From Micromonospora trifolii (GTDB taxonomy: Bacteria > Actinomycetota > Actinomycetes > Mycobacteriales > Micromonosporaceae): a stretch of DNA of 64,000 bases. The position numbers and the translations under genes were made by a program. The stretch lies in NCBI RefSeq assembly GCF_022229005.1, contig NZ_JAKKFD010000024.1, positions 109,054 to 173,053 of the forward strand, read 5' to 3'. Positions 47,672 to 55,553 of the stretch are shown here, one piece after another. The first letter of the stretch is position 1; each line of letters starts with the position of its first letter. Below the pieces are notes generated by a model. It was not told the origin of the DNA. It was given only the letters and a program-made list of their open reading frames with translations, and searched no databases.

Positions 47672-49081
47672 CTAGCGCCTGCCAGAATCCTCCTCCAGGG
47701 CGTTAGCCCAGGCTTCGGCATCCGATGGAAGCCGCGAAATCATCTCATCAAGAAGGTCAGCTACAGAAGCCCTCTCTCCCGGCCCGCCCAAAACTGTTCT
47801 CCGCTGTTCAGACCATAAACCTCGGTGGCGCCCTCCCCAATAGGCGATGGACGAGCCGGCAATTAGGATAACTTCGGGATCAAGGCGAGGGATCGCCGCG
47901 AGACCAATCCATAGCTTTAACATTGGCGCTTTTTCGTGCACCTGAATGATCAGCCCTGCGGAGCGAGATTCCGGCGGATCTTCTCCCATGACCTGGGTTG
48001 TCGCAAGAACGCCTAGGTTCTCACTCAAGTAATCCGATGCGTCAACATCAAAATCACCGTACTTGCCGCCGTAAAAAGCCGTCACGGGAAGACCAGATGC
48101 ACGGCACTGCCGACTGACAACCTCAGCCTCTTTTGCAAATTTGCTCATTAGCGCTTCAACCCTGTGCTTCCGATTCGCCTGACGCTCGTCTTCCGTCAAC
48201 TGATACCGCACCGCTTCCTGTGCACGACGTACGAAGTCAGACAGATCTGCACCGGTGGCGACCGTACGCCTTGGTGCAGACCACTGGGTCAGCTCATCAG
48301 CAATACGTTCAGCAGACGGACGCCCCCGAGGATCCGTTCGCGTCATCGTTTCAAGCAGCCGCTCCAGTGAAGCCAAGCCTTTGTGAGTAGAGTAAGTTGT
48401 AAGCCTGAAGAGTTCAACGTCAAGACGATGCTCGCCTGGCAGAGGAAAGGCTTGGTTCGTGAGTAGAACCCAAAGCGTCTTGCCGAGGGAGTAAACGTCG
48501 GCCGCAGCACCATCGGCTGTGTGCGGGCTAAGTATCATCTCTGGTGCGAGGTAATGACGGGGACCCAGATTGACGGCACCCTCAGTCAACGGTTCAACGT
48601 TGGGGGCATCGACCAGGCCGAAGTCGCCAATCAGCCATCGCTCGTCGGACATATAGAGGTTATCGGGCTTCACGTCTCGATGGCTTACACCGATTGCGTG
48701 TATCGAAGCTAGCGTTTTAGTGATAGCGGCGATGGCGGAAACAACCACCTCGGCCGTCGGGTCCGGTCCCAGCGCGTCTCTAAGAGGCTGCGCGATCGGC
48801 ATCGTAAGCCAAGCAGGATCCTTTGCGGTCGGCTCATCCGGAAGATGACTATCCAAGTACGGCAAGATCCCTGGCATGTCGCCCAGCAGGCGCAGCTGCT
48901 CGACCTCTCGTTGGAATCGAGCATAAGGTTCGCCTCGGCGAGCCCTAACGAGCTTCATGGCAACGCCGCCTGACGGCCCCCTTGCTCGCCAAACCTCGGC
49001 GTTGCCTCCGCTACCTAGGAGCTCAACAAGGACGTGACCACCTATTTCTTCCCCTGAGCGTCGCTGCGGCTTTCGTGACAT
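47672..49081 (-). CDS. Serine/threonine protein kinase with an unknown C-terminal domain
   Basis: The ATG at 49081 has AGGAG six bases upstream. The 469 residues hold an intact kinase: glycine loop GSGGNAEV (23-30), VAMK Lys43, HRDVKPDN (Asp136), DFG (Asp153) and an APE (LAPEMIL). The domain ends near residue 275. There is no transmembrane helix or PASTA repeat. The last 170 residues form a separate alpha/beta domain that I do not recognise (YGGKYGDFDVDASDYL, LIIQVHEKAPMLKLWIG). Codon use is less GC-biased than in neighbouring core genes, a sign of transfer. Its convergence with the NTPase gene suggests a functional pair. Confidence 0.92.
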   Translation of the reverse strand: MSRKPQRRSGEEIGGHVLVELLGSGGNAEVWRARGPSGGVAMKLVRARRGEPYARFQREVEQLRLLGDMPGILPYLDSHLPDEPTAKDPAWLTMPIAQPLRDALGPDPTAEVVVSAIAAITKTLASIHAIGVSHRDVKPDNLYMSDERWLIGDFGLVDAPNVEPLTEGAVNLGPRHYLAPEMILSPHTADGAAADVYSLGKTLWVLLTNQAFPLPGEHRLDVELFRLTTYSTHKGLASLERLLETMTRTDPRGRPSAERIADELTQWSAPRRTVATGADLSDFVRRAQEAVRYQLTEDERQANRKHRVEALMSKFAKEAEVVSRQCRASGLPVTAFYGGKYGDFDVDASDYLSENLGVLATTQVMGEDPPESRSAGLIIQVHEKAPMLKLWIGLAAIPRLDPEVILIAGSSIAYWGGRHRGLWSEQRRTVLGGPGERASVADLLDEMISRLPSDAEAWANALEEDSGRR

Positions 49082-49372
49082 GTGGGCTCCTGGCGGGCTA
49101 GCAAAACCAATGGATGCCACTTCGGCTTGAAGAAGATGAAGGAAAGGATCCCACACCGCTGCAATGCTGGACCGCCCCTCGGCCATCGCTGGGCCGTCAA
49201 ACGCAACCAAGGACGACGGGCGACCGACCGGCGGCACCCCAAGGTGCAGCAGGCCAGCTGCGATGTGACAGCAGCTGGCCACCTGGGCGACGGACGAGTC
49301 GACCTCTACGCCGGACTCTGATGGCGCCTGGAGCTGCCAACGAACCCAAGCGGAGCCCTACTCTTTCGGGCC

Positions 49373-49843
49373 ATGGACATTGCTGCCTTCGTCGTCTCAC
49401 TGTTTGCACTTGCTGTCGCTTCCTCGAGCGCCTCCTACGCGCGACGACAAGCCAGGATCAACGACGACCGAAGGCGAGAGGAACGTTCACCGCGATACAC
49501 AGCGGAGATCGAGGATGCGGGAGGTTGGTACCGCCTGTGGCTCCGGCTCGAATCCTCAGAGTCGATAGACGGGCTCACGGTGTCCGTGATTGACGATCGG
49601 ACCGGGGTCTCCTTCACCCATGGCCAGAACGGCGTCGACCCCAGTCTCTCGTCTAGGCGCTTGCAGGCAAGCCATGGCCGGCTTGCCCCCGGGCAGGCAG
49701 CTGTGTGGAGGCTTGACCTAGATGACGCCCGGACCAGGAAGGTGTGGCTGCGCCTCGACAGCGAAGGCGCTCAAGCTCGGGACCGCTGGATGCAAACTCT
49801 TCTCGCCGAGGTGCCGGCCGAGATCGTTCTTCGCCACACATGA
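49373..49843 (+). CDS. Small membrane-anchored protein of unknown function (156 residues)
   Basis: The product begins MDIAAFVVSLFALAVASSSA, one transmembrane helix, then a short charged coil (RRQARINDDRRREERSPRY). A beta-sandwich-like domain follows (GGWYRLWLRLESSESIDGLT, AAVWRLDLDDARTRKVWLRL). Similar one-helix proteins are common in streptomycetes without known role. It lies 290 bases from the kinase gene, transcribed away from it, and could be part of the same cargo module. Confidence 0.7.
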   Translation: MDIAAFVVSLFALAVASSSASYARRQARINDDRRREERSPRYTAEIEDAGGWYRLWLRLESSESIDGLTVSVIDDRTGVSFTHGQNGVDPSLSSRRLQASHGRLAPGQAAVWRLDLDDARTRKVWLRLDSEGAQARDRWMQTLLAEVPAEIVLRHT

Positions 49844-50653
49844 GGCGACAACCCGGACGGTTGCGGACTTCAACGGATCGCCTCACCGGCACAGGACCAC
49901 CATCAGGACCAAGCCGTGCCCGCTCCCGGCGGCGGGGGGGGGGGGAACGCAGAGGCACAAGATAATGTCAAACGTCGTCAGTCAGCCACCATCGTTGGCA
50001 GCCCGAGGCGCGAAGTGAGCAGGCTCAGGCAGTGCCGGCCGAATGGGGTTATCCGCCAAGCGGCGTTGTCTTGGTCATGGGCAAGGGCATCCTCTGCAAC
50101 GCTGACAACCGCGTCGGATGGTGGCACGCTGGCCGGGGCTGGTACGGATTAGCCTCCGAGGGGGCAGCCGTTCCCGGAGGGTGTGTACGTTACGCACAGA
50201 ACTTGTAAGCGAGACGTCTTGCTTACCACTATCTTCCGCACGTGCCGCTCCCACGCTGCTGCCGATTTCTTCTTTTCTGGATCAAGGCGCCGCGCTTCGC
50301 GCGGCGCGGGCGGTGAGCCGGCCGGCGGCAAGCCGCCCCGGCCGCCTCCGGCGCCGGGGCGGAGAGCCACCGACTGCCGCCGGACCGCCGCCCCCGAGCT
50401 CCACTGATCCAGACCCAGCACGACCAAGGCCAGGCGGCACGGAAGCCGGCAGGTCGACCTGATCGAGGGCCAAGGCTTCCGACTGCCGCGCCAGTCCAAC
50501 CCCGGGACTGGCTTGCCCCCGGGCTACCTACGCAGCCAGCTAAGCCCGCGGCAGCCTCAGCCGGTGCTCCAGGTGCGATCACGCCGGGCCAGCAACTCCC
50601 CGGAGCACGGGCGTTCGCAGCCCCCAGAGGAGCACTGAGAGGCAAGATCGACC
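49844..50653. other. Non-coding right part of the element with a structured GC-rich segment
   Basis: No gene is supported here. It contains a run of 13 G (about 49933-49945) and, at 50277-50412, a segment framed by the inverted repeat CTGGATCA/TGATCCAG. The inside is full of stems (for example CGCCGCGC-TTC-GCGCGGCG from 50287). The segment resembles a small structured repeat insertion or a non-coding RNA. Confidence 0.55.
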
Positions 50654-50670
50654 TGCCCACCATCTGCCCA
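50654..50670. promoter_or_regulatory. Pair of TGCCCA repeats near attR
   Basis: TGCCCA at 50654 and 50665 has the same 11-base spacing and the same spacer (CCATC) as the first pair beside attL at 31396. It is a probable integrase arm-type site. Confidence 0.6.
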
Positions 50671-50721
50671 CAACCAGTCGTCAACGGCTGGACTCAGCCG
50701 GACCCGGCCAGACAAACGACT

Positions 50722-50820
50722 ACGGCCCCCGATCAGCATCTCTGCTGGTCAGGGGCCGTGTCTGCACCTGGTGGCGGGTAGAGGATTCGAACCTCTGAAG
50801 CTTTCGCGACGGATTTACAG
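50722..50820 (-). repeat. Right attachment site (attR), inside the intact tRNA-Tyr
   Basis: This is the 99-base copy identical to 31221-31319. It spans the terminator hairpin (ACGGCCCC/GGGGCCGT around a CAGCA-TCTC-TGCTG stem) and the 3' half of tRNA-Tyr up to the anticodon loop. The sequence right of 50820 is the host 5' half of the tRNA. Confidence 0.92.
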
Positions 50821-50852
50821 TCCGCTCCCATTGGCCGCTCGGGCAACCCGCC
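50769..50852 (-). tRNA. tRNA-Tyr (GTA), insertion target of the element
   Basis: The acceptor stem GGCGGGT / ACCCGCC, anticodon loop CTGTAAA with anticodon GTA, a long variable arm (class II) and T-arm GGTTCGAATCC are complete, and the CCA end is encoded (50769-50771). The 5' half is chromosomal, and the 3' half is supplied by the element's attachment site, so the tRNA stays functional. This is the only tRNA in the window with encoded CCA. Confidence 0.96.
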
Positions 50853-50999
50853 AGGGCACCCCACCGCGTCGCAACGCGGCGGCGGAAGCAAGAATAGCGG
50901 CTCCCCCCGGTACCGATGCAAGCGGGTACGGTCAGGGGGTCGTGCCGCTGGTCGGCGGCCGACGGCAGGCCCAGACCGCCAGACAGCAGGAGCAGAAAC

Positions 51000-51494
51000 A
51001 TGGCAGCGAACCCGTCGTTCGACATCGTGAGCAAGGTTGACCGTCAGGAGGTCGACAACGCCCTTCGGCAGGCGGAGAAGGAGCTCGCGACGCGGTTCGA
51101 CTTCCGCGGCACCGGCGCTGAGATCTCCTGGTCCGGCGAGGAGGCGATCGGTCTTCAGGCGGAGACCGAGGAGCGCGTCCGCGCCGCACTGGACGTGTTC
51201 AAGGAGAAGCTCGTCAAGCGGAACATTTCGTTGAAGTCGTTGGATGCTGGGGAGCCGCGCCCGTCGGGCAAGATTTTCAAGATCGACTGCAAGGTGATCC
51301 AGGGCATCGAGACGGACAAGGCCAAGGCCATCAGCAAGAAGATCCGCGACGAGGGCCCCAAGGGCGTGCAGGCGCAGATCCAGGGTGACCAGCTGCGCGT
51401 CACTGGCAAGAAGCGCGACGACCTTCAGGCCGTCATCTCGCTGCTCAAGGGCGAGGACTTCGGCGTCGCCCTCCAGTTCAACAACTACCGCTGA
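51000..51494 (+). CDS. YajQ-family nucleotide-binding protein
   Basis: The ATG at 51000, with CAGGAG upstream, gives MAANPSFDIVSKVDRQEVDN and 164 residues, the family length. The two ferredoxin-like halves are visible (TRFDFRGTGAEISW, IGLQAETEERVRAALDVFKE, KIDCKVIQGIETDKAK, QLRVTGKKRDDLQAVISLLK, ending DFGVALQFNNYR). YajQ proteins bind nucleotides; in Xanthomonas a member binds cyclic di-GMP. The role in actinobacteria is not established. Confidence 0.95.
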   Translation: MAANPSFDIVSKVDRQEVDNALRQAEKELATRFDFRGTGAEISWSGEEAIGLQAETEERVRAALDVFKEKLVKRNISLKSLDAGEPRPSGKIFKIDCKVIQGIETDKAKAISKKIRDEGPKGVQAQIQGDQLRVTGKKRDDLQAVISLLKGEDFGVALQFNNYR

Positions 51495-51538
51495 GGGTCA
51501 CCCACCTCGGCCCCCAGCAGCGGTCCGGTCCCGGCTTA

Positions 51539-51613
51539 GATCGACTCGGGTTCCTGGAAGTCGGGGCATCCGGGCGACTGGAATACCGCGACTTTCAGGA
51601 ACCCGAGTCGATC
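51539..51613. repeat. REP-like inverted repeat
   Basis: Perfect 18-base arms GATCGACTCGGGTTCCTG (51539-51556) and complement (51596-51613) flank a 39-base centre that carries an additional GAAGTCG/CGACTTTC stem. It sits between convergent genes and may serve as a bidirectional terminator. Its style matches the element at 62784-62863. Confidence 0.75.
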
Positions 51614-51655
51614 AAGTACACCCGACCGGAGGCACGGGCCGATTGGCCTACGCGT

Positions 51656-52915
51656 TCAGACGGTGACGGGGCGTTCGGTGCGTACCGCAGTGGTTTCCGC
51701 TCGGGCGATGGGCCCGGCGGGCAGTGCGGCGACCGCGGCCCCGACGGCGACCGCCGCCCCGGCGAACAGGAACGCCCAGCGGACGCCGCCGGCGTGATCC
51801 ACGATCACGCCGGCCGCCGAGCCGCCGGCGGCGCTCGCCGCCACCGCGACGGTGACCACCCAGGTGTACGCCTCGTTCAACATGCCGGTCGGGGCGATCC
51901 GGCCGACAAGTGTGTTCTCCAGGGTCAGCGCGGGCGCGATGGTGGCCCCACCGGCGACCAGCGCGACACCCAGCGCGAGTGGGGTGGGCATCACCGCGAA
52001 CACGGCGAAGGTGGCTGCCAGCGCGCCGAGCAGCAGGGCGAACTGCCGGGTCATGTTCGGTGCCGGCTTGCGGACGCCGAACCAGAGCCCACCGATGGCG
52101 CTGCCGACCCCCCAGACCGCGAGCAGCACACCGGCGAGGCTCTCCGGGTCGTCGGTGGTGTGGTCGCTCGCGAACGCCGGAACGATCACTCCGGCGGCTC
52201 CGAATGCGATGCCCAGGCCGGCGACGCAGATCAGCAGGGCCGGGAAGCCGGGGACCCGCAGTGGGCCCAGCCCGCGGGCGTGGTGTTCCTGCGGGTGCGG
52301 ACGCCAGCCGCGCATGACCCGGCCGAGGGCCACGGCTGTCGTGCCGACCAGGGTGACCACTGCCGCACCGATCAGCGCGGCCGCCGCGTCGGCGACGAGG
52401 ACGAAGCCGGCGACGAGCAGCGGGCCGAGGACGAAGACGATTTCGAACAGCGTGGTCTCGGCGGCCAGGGCGGTGTTGCGCAGGTGGTACCGGCCGGAGT
52501 TGGGGCCGGTCAGGTCGTTCCAGGCGCCTCGGATGGCGGCGGTGAGCGGCGGGTAGGTGGCACCTGCCACGCCTGCGGCGAGGTAGATGGCGGGGAGAGC
52601 GTCGTCGCCGGAGCGGCTGGCCAGCAGCAACCCGATGAGTGCCAGCGGGTGGGCTACTGCGGTGAGCAGCAGGACGGGGCTGGGGCCGACCCGGTCGGCG
52701 ATTCGTCCGGCAACCGGGCTGAGCGCGGCACCGGCGAGGGCGTAGATGCCGCCGGCGATGGCGGCCAGCGAGTAGCGCCCGGTCACCTGCTCGACCACCA
52801 GGAGCAGCGCCAGTGGGGTCATGCCGATTCCGAGCCGCCCGATGATGCCGGTGATCAGCAGCATGGGCGCGCCGGGGATCCGCCAGACACCCAGGTACTG
52901 ACGCAGCGCGGTCAC
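51656..52915 (-). CDS. Major facilitator superfamily transporter
   Basis: The GTG at 52915 has GGGAGG eight bases upstream. The 419 residues form about twelve hydrophobic segments in two halves. The first half carries the loop AGRIADRVGPSPVL (MFS motif A-like). The short central loop contains GWRPHPQEHHARG. It is probably a drug or metabolite exporter; the substrate is not predictable. It is transcribed convergently with the YajQ gene and separated from it by the REP-like repeat. Confidence 0.88.
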   Translation of the reverse strand: MTALRQYLGVWRIPGAPMLLITGIIGRLGIGMTPLALLLVVEQVTGRYSLAAIAGGIYALAGAALSPVAGRIADRVGPSPVLLLTAVAHPLALIGLLLASRSGDDALPAIYLAAGVAGATYPPLTAAIRGAWNDLTGPNSGRYHLRNTALAAETTLFEIVFVLGPLLVAGFVLVADAAAALIGAAVVTLVGTTAVALGRVMRGWRPHPQEHHARGLGPLRVPGFPALLICVAGLGIAFGAAGVIVPAFASDHTTDDPESLAGVLLAVWGVGSAIGGLWFGVRKPAPNMTRQFALLLGALAATFAVFAVMPTPLALGVALVAGGATIAPALTLENTLVGRIAPTGMLNEAYTWVVTVAVAASAAGGSAAGVIVDHAGGVRWAFLFAGAAVAVGAAVAALPAGPIARAETTAVRTERPVTV

Positions 52916-53012
52916 CGTGAACCTCCCAAAGATGTAATGAGCGTGGGCCGTTATGACCCTAACGCCGCCGCCTGACCGGAAGACAGCGGAATAGGTCTCC
53001 GACACAGCGATC

Positions 53013-53045
53013 CGCCCGTACCCGGCGCTGCCGGGTACGGGCGGA
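53013..53045 (-). terminator. Terminator of htpX
   Basis: CCGCCCGTACCCGGC and its complement (15 bp) enclose a 3-base loop, beginning 18 bases after the htpX stop. Confidence 0.85.
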
Positions 53046-53062
53046 GGCGGTGGACTAGCGGA

Positions 53063-53938
53063 TCAACGCTGGAACTGCACCGGCCCCGCGTTGCGGGCCA
53101 TCTGCTCCAGCCGGGCGACGCGGTCCTCCATCTTGGGGTGGGTGGAGAAGAGCGCCGCCATGCCGCCACCCCGGAACGGGTTGGCGATCATGAGGTGGGC
53201 GGTGCTGGTGAGCTGGCCCTGGGCCGGCAACGGCCGACGCCGGGCCACCGCGTCGATCTTGCGGAGCGCGCTGGCCAGGGCCAGCGGGTCGCGGCTCAGC
53301 TCGGCGCCGGAGGCGTCCGCCTGGAACTCGCGGCTCCGGCTGATCGCCAACTGGATCACAGTGGCCGCGATCGGGCCCAGGATCAGCGTGAGCAGCAGCA
53401 CAGCCGGGTTGGGCCGGTCCTCGTCGTCCCCGCCGCCCAGCGGGATGAAGAAGGCGAGGTTCGCCAGCAGGGTGATGATGCTGGCCAGGCCGGCCGCCAC
53501 GCTGGAGATCAGGATGTCCCGGTTGTAGACGTGCGACAGCTCGTGCCCGATCACGCCGCGCAGCTCGCGGTAGTCGAGGATCTCGGTGATGCCCTGGGTC
53601 ACGCAGACGGCCGCGTGCTGCGGGTTGCGACCGGTGGCGAACGCGTTGGGCTGCGAGGTCGGGCTGACGTAGAGCCGCGGCATCGGCTGCCGGGCGTCGG
53701 TGGCCAACTCCCGGACCATCCGGTACAGCTCGGGGAACTGTGCCTCGGTGACCGGTTGCGCCCCCATCGAGCGCAGTGCGAGCTTGTCGGAGTAGAAGTA
53801 GGTGACGCCGTTCATGACCAGAGACACGACGACGGCGATGACCAGGCCGCCGCTGCCGCCGAACCAGTAGCCCACCGCCAGGATCAGGGCGCTGAGCAGG
53901 CCGAGCAGCGCTGCGGTCTTCAGACGGTTGTGGTGCAC
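53063..53938 (-). CDS. htpX: Membrane zinc metalloprotease HtpX
   Basis: The GTG at 53938 with AAGGAGA six bases upstream is chosen. The 291 residues have two N-terminal transmembrane helices (ALLGLLSALILAVGY, GLVIAVVVSLVMNGV) and the zinc site GVIGHELSHVYNRD (HExxH). Two more helices (VAAGLASIITLLANLAFF, LLLTLILGPIAATVIQLA) precede the third ligand region (SREFQADASGAEL). HtpX degrades damaged membrane proteins. The length is normal for the family. Confidence 0.96.
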   Translation of the reverse strand: MHHNRLKTAALLGLLSALILAVGYWFGGSGGLVIAVVVSLVMNGVTYFYSDKLALRSMGAQPVTEAQFPELYRMVRELATDARQPMPRLYVSPTSQPNAFATGRNPQHAAVCVTQGITEILDYRELRGVIGHELSHVYNRDILISSVAAGLASIITLLANLAFFIPLGGGDDEDRPNPAVLLLTLILGPIAATVIQLAISRSREFQADASGAELSRDPLALASALRKIDAVARRRPLPAQGQLTSTAHLMIANPFRGGGMAALFSTHPKMEDRVARLEQMARNAGPVQFQR

Positions 53939-54053
53939 GATGTCTCCTTCGGTGCACGGATCGCCGGGATCCGCTGACCGGTCCAACAACCCGGTACCCG
54001 CCAACCATCCGTCTCAACGCTGAGAGTTGACTGAGACCGGGGCCCAGGTGGGG

Positions 54054-55553
54054 TCAGCGCCTGGCCAGGTCGAGCACCAACTGCGGGGCGACGCCGAGCA
54101 CCACGGCGGCCACCGTCGCCACCGCCAGCACCACCGCCACCACGCCCACCACGGGTACGCCCGACGCTCCGCCACCGGCGAGCGCCGCGGCCGGGCCGGG
54201 AGTCGTCGTCGGTGCCCAGAGCGCGGCGGTCACCCGCAGGTAGTAGGCGAGCCCGATCACGGCGTTCAGCGCCACCACCAGCGCCAGCCAGGCCGCGCCA
54301 CCGTCCAGCAGTGCCCGGACCACTGTCACCTTCGCGAACAGGCCAGCCAGCCCTGGCGGCAGACCAGCCAGACCCACCAGCGCGAGACCGAACGCCGCAG
54401 CTCGCCACGGGTGCCGCCGGGCTGCCCCGCGCAGGTCGTCCAGCGTGCCTCCGTCAGCACCCGCCGGCCGCAGCGCTGTCACTCCCGCGAACGCCGCCAG
54501 TTCCAACACCACGAAGAAGACGGCGTACGCCACGGCGGCCGCGTATGCGGCGGACCGTGCCTCGTCCGTGCGCCCGGCGGCCAGTGCCAACGCTCCCAGC
54601 GGGGCGAGGATGTACCCGGCCTGCGCGACGGACGACCAGGCGAGCAGCCGGACGGTCCGCCGCTGACGCAGGGCGACCAGGTTGCCGACGGTCATGGTGA
54701 GCACGGCGAGCAGGGCGAGCACCGGACCGGTCTGGTCCGCCGGCAGCGCCCGCTGCACCACGGCGAGCAGGGCGACCAGGCCGCCCAGCTTCGACGCGGT
54801 GGACAGGTACGCGGCCACCGGCAGCGGCGCCCCGTCGTAGGTGGCCGGCGCCCAGGCGTGGAACGGCACCGCCGCCACCTTGAAGGCCAGGCCGACCAGC
54901 AGCACCGCCACAGCGGCGGTGGTCAACGGCAGGTCCCGCAGCTCCGGCTGCTCGGCGAGCAACGCGCCGAGCCGGTCCAGGTGCAGCCCACCGGTCACCG
55001 CGTACAGCAGCGCCGCGCCGAGCAGGGTCAGCGTTGTCGCCACCACGCTGACCACGAAGAAGGTCACCGCCGCTTCGGCGCTCGCGAGACTCCCCCGGCG
55101 CAGGCCGACCAGCACGTACAGCGGCAGGGTCAGCGTCTCCAGGGCGACGATCAGCGTGATCAGGTCGCCGGCCGCGCCGAGCACCACGCCGCCGGTCATC
55201 GAGCAGGCCAGCAGGAAGGCGTACTCCCCGACCGGTGACCGCCCGGCCCGCAGCGCGGGCACCGACAGCCCGAGCACGCCGAGGGTGAGCAGCGCGACCA
55301 CCACGCCGACCAGTGCCGCGCGACCGCCGAAGACCCAGGAGCAGTCGGCGCCCACGCAGAACGTCCGCCGCTCGGCACCCGCCCCGACCAGCGCGGAGCC
55401 GACGGCGGTGCCGAGCGCGCCGAGCGCTGCCACCGCGATCGTGGCCCGTGGCCGGGCCACGATCAGATCGGTGATGAGCACGAGCACGGCAGTGCCGGCG
55501 GCCAGGTAGGCCGGCAGCAGCGCGACGCTGTCCACACTCTGCACGACGTTCAT
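54054..55553 (-). CDS. nuoN: NADH-quinone oxidoreductase subunit N
   Basis: The start at 55553 (MNVVQSVDSVALLPAYLAAG) overlaps the nuoM stop in ATGA. The 499 residues comprise about 14 transmembrane helices with the antiporter-like features of NuoN: a Glu in LIVALETLTLPLYVLVG, a Lys in GLAFKVAAVPFHAWAPATYDG, and STASKLGGLVALL. It is one of three proton-pumping subunits of complex I. A much longer open frame covering nuoM in another frame is not coding. It is the last gene of the operon. Confidence 0.96.
   Translation of the reverse strand: MNVVQSVDSVALLPAYLAAGTAVLVLITDLIVARPRATIAVAALGALGTAVGSALVGAGAERRTFCVGADCSWVFGGRAALVGVVVALLTLGVLGLSVPALRAGRSPVGEYAFLLACSMTGGVVLGAAGDLITLIVALETLTLPLYVLVGLRRGSLASAEAAVTFFVVSVVATTLTLLGAALLYAVTGGLHLDRLGALLAEQPELRDLPLTTAAVAVLLVGLAFKVAAVPFHAWAPATYDGAPLPVAAYLSTASKLGGLVALLAVVQRALPADQTGPVLALLAVLTMTVGNLVALRQRRTVRLLAWSSVAQAGYILAPLGALALAAGRTDEARSAAYAAAVAYAVFFVVLELAAFAGVTALRPAGADGGTLDDLRGAARRHPWRAAAFGLALVGLAGLPPGLAGLFAKVTVVRALLDGGAAWLALVVALNAVIGLAYYLRVTAALWAPTTTPGPAAALAGGGASGVPVVGVVAVVLAVATVAAVVLGVAPQLVLDLARR

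Larger units (their letters stand above)
31221..50820 (-). mobile_element. Actinomycete integrative and conjugative element (AICE) in tRNA-Tyr
   Basis: This 19.6-kb region is bounded by perfect 99-bp direct repeats and encodes the full AICE set: integrase, excisionase, RepSA-type initiator, FtsK-type translocase, Spd-like proteins, Pra-like activator and GntR/KorSA-like repressors. AICEs (pSAM2, SLP1) excise, replicate as rolling-circle plasmids and transfer double-stranded DNA with one FtsK-like protein. The tRNA-Tyr at the right end stays intact, and the left end keeps only the 3' part of the gene. The integrase frameshift suggests the copy may be unable to move by itself. Confidence 0.92.
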
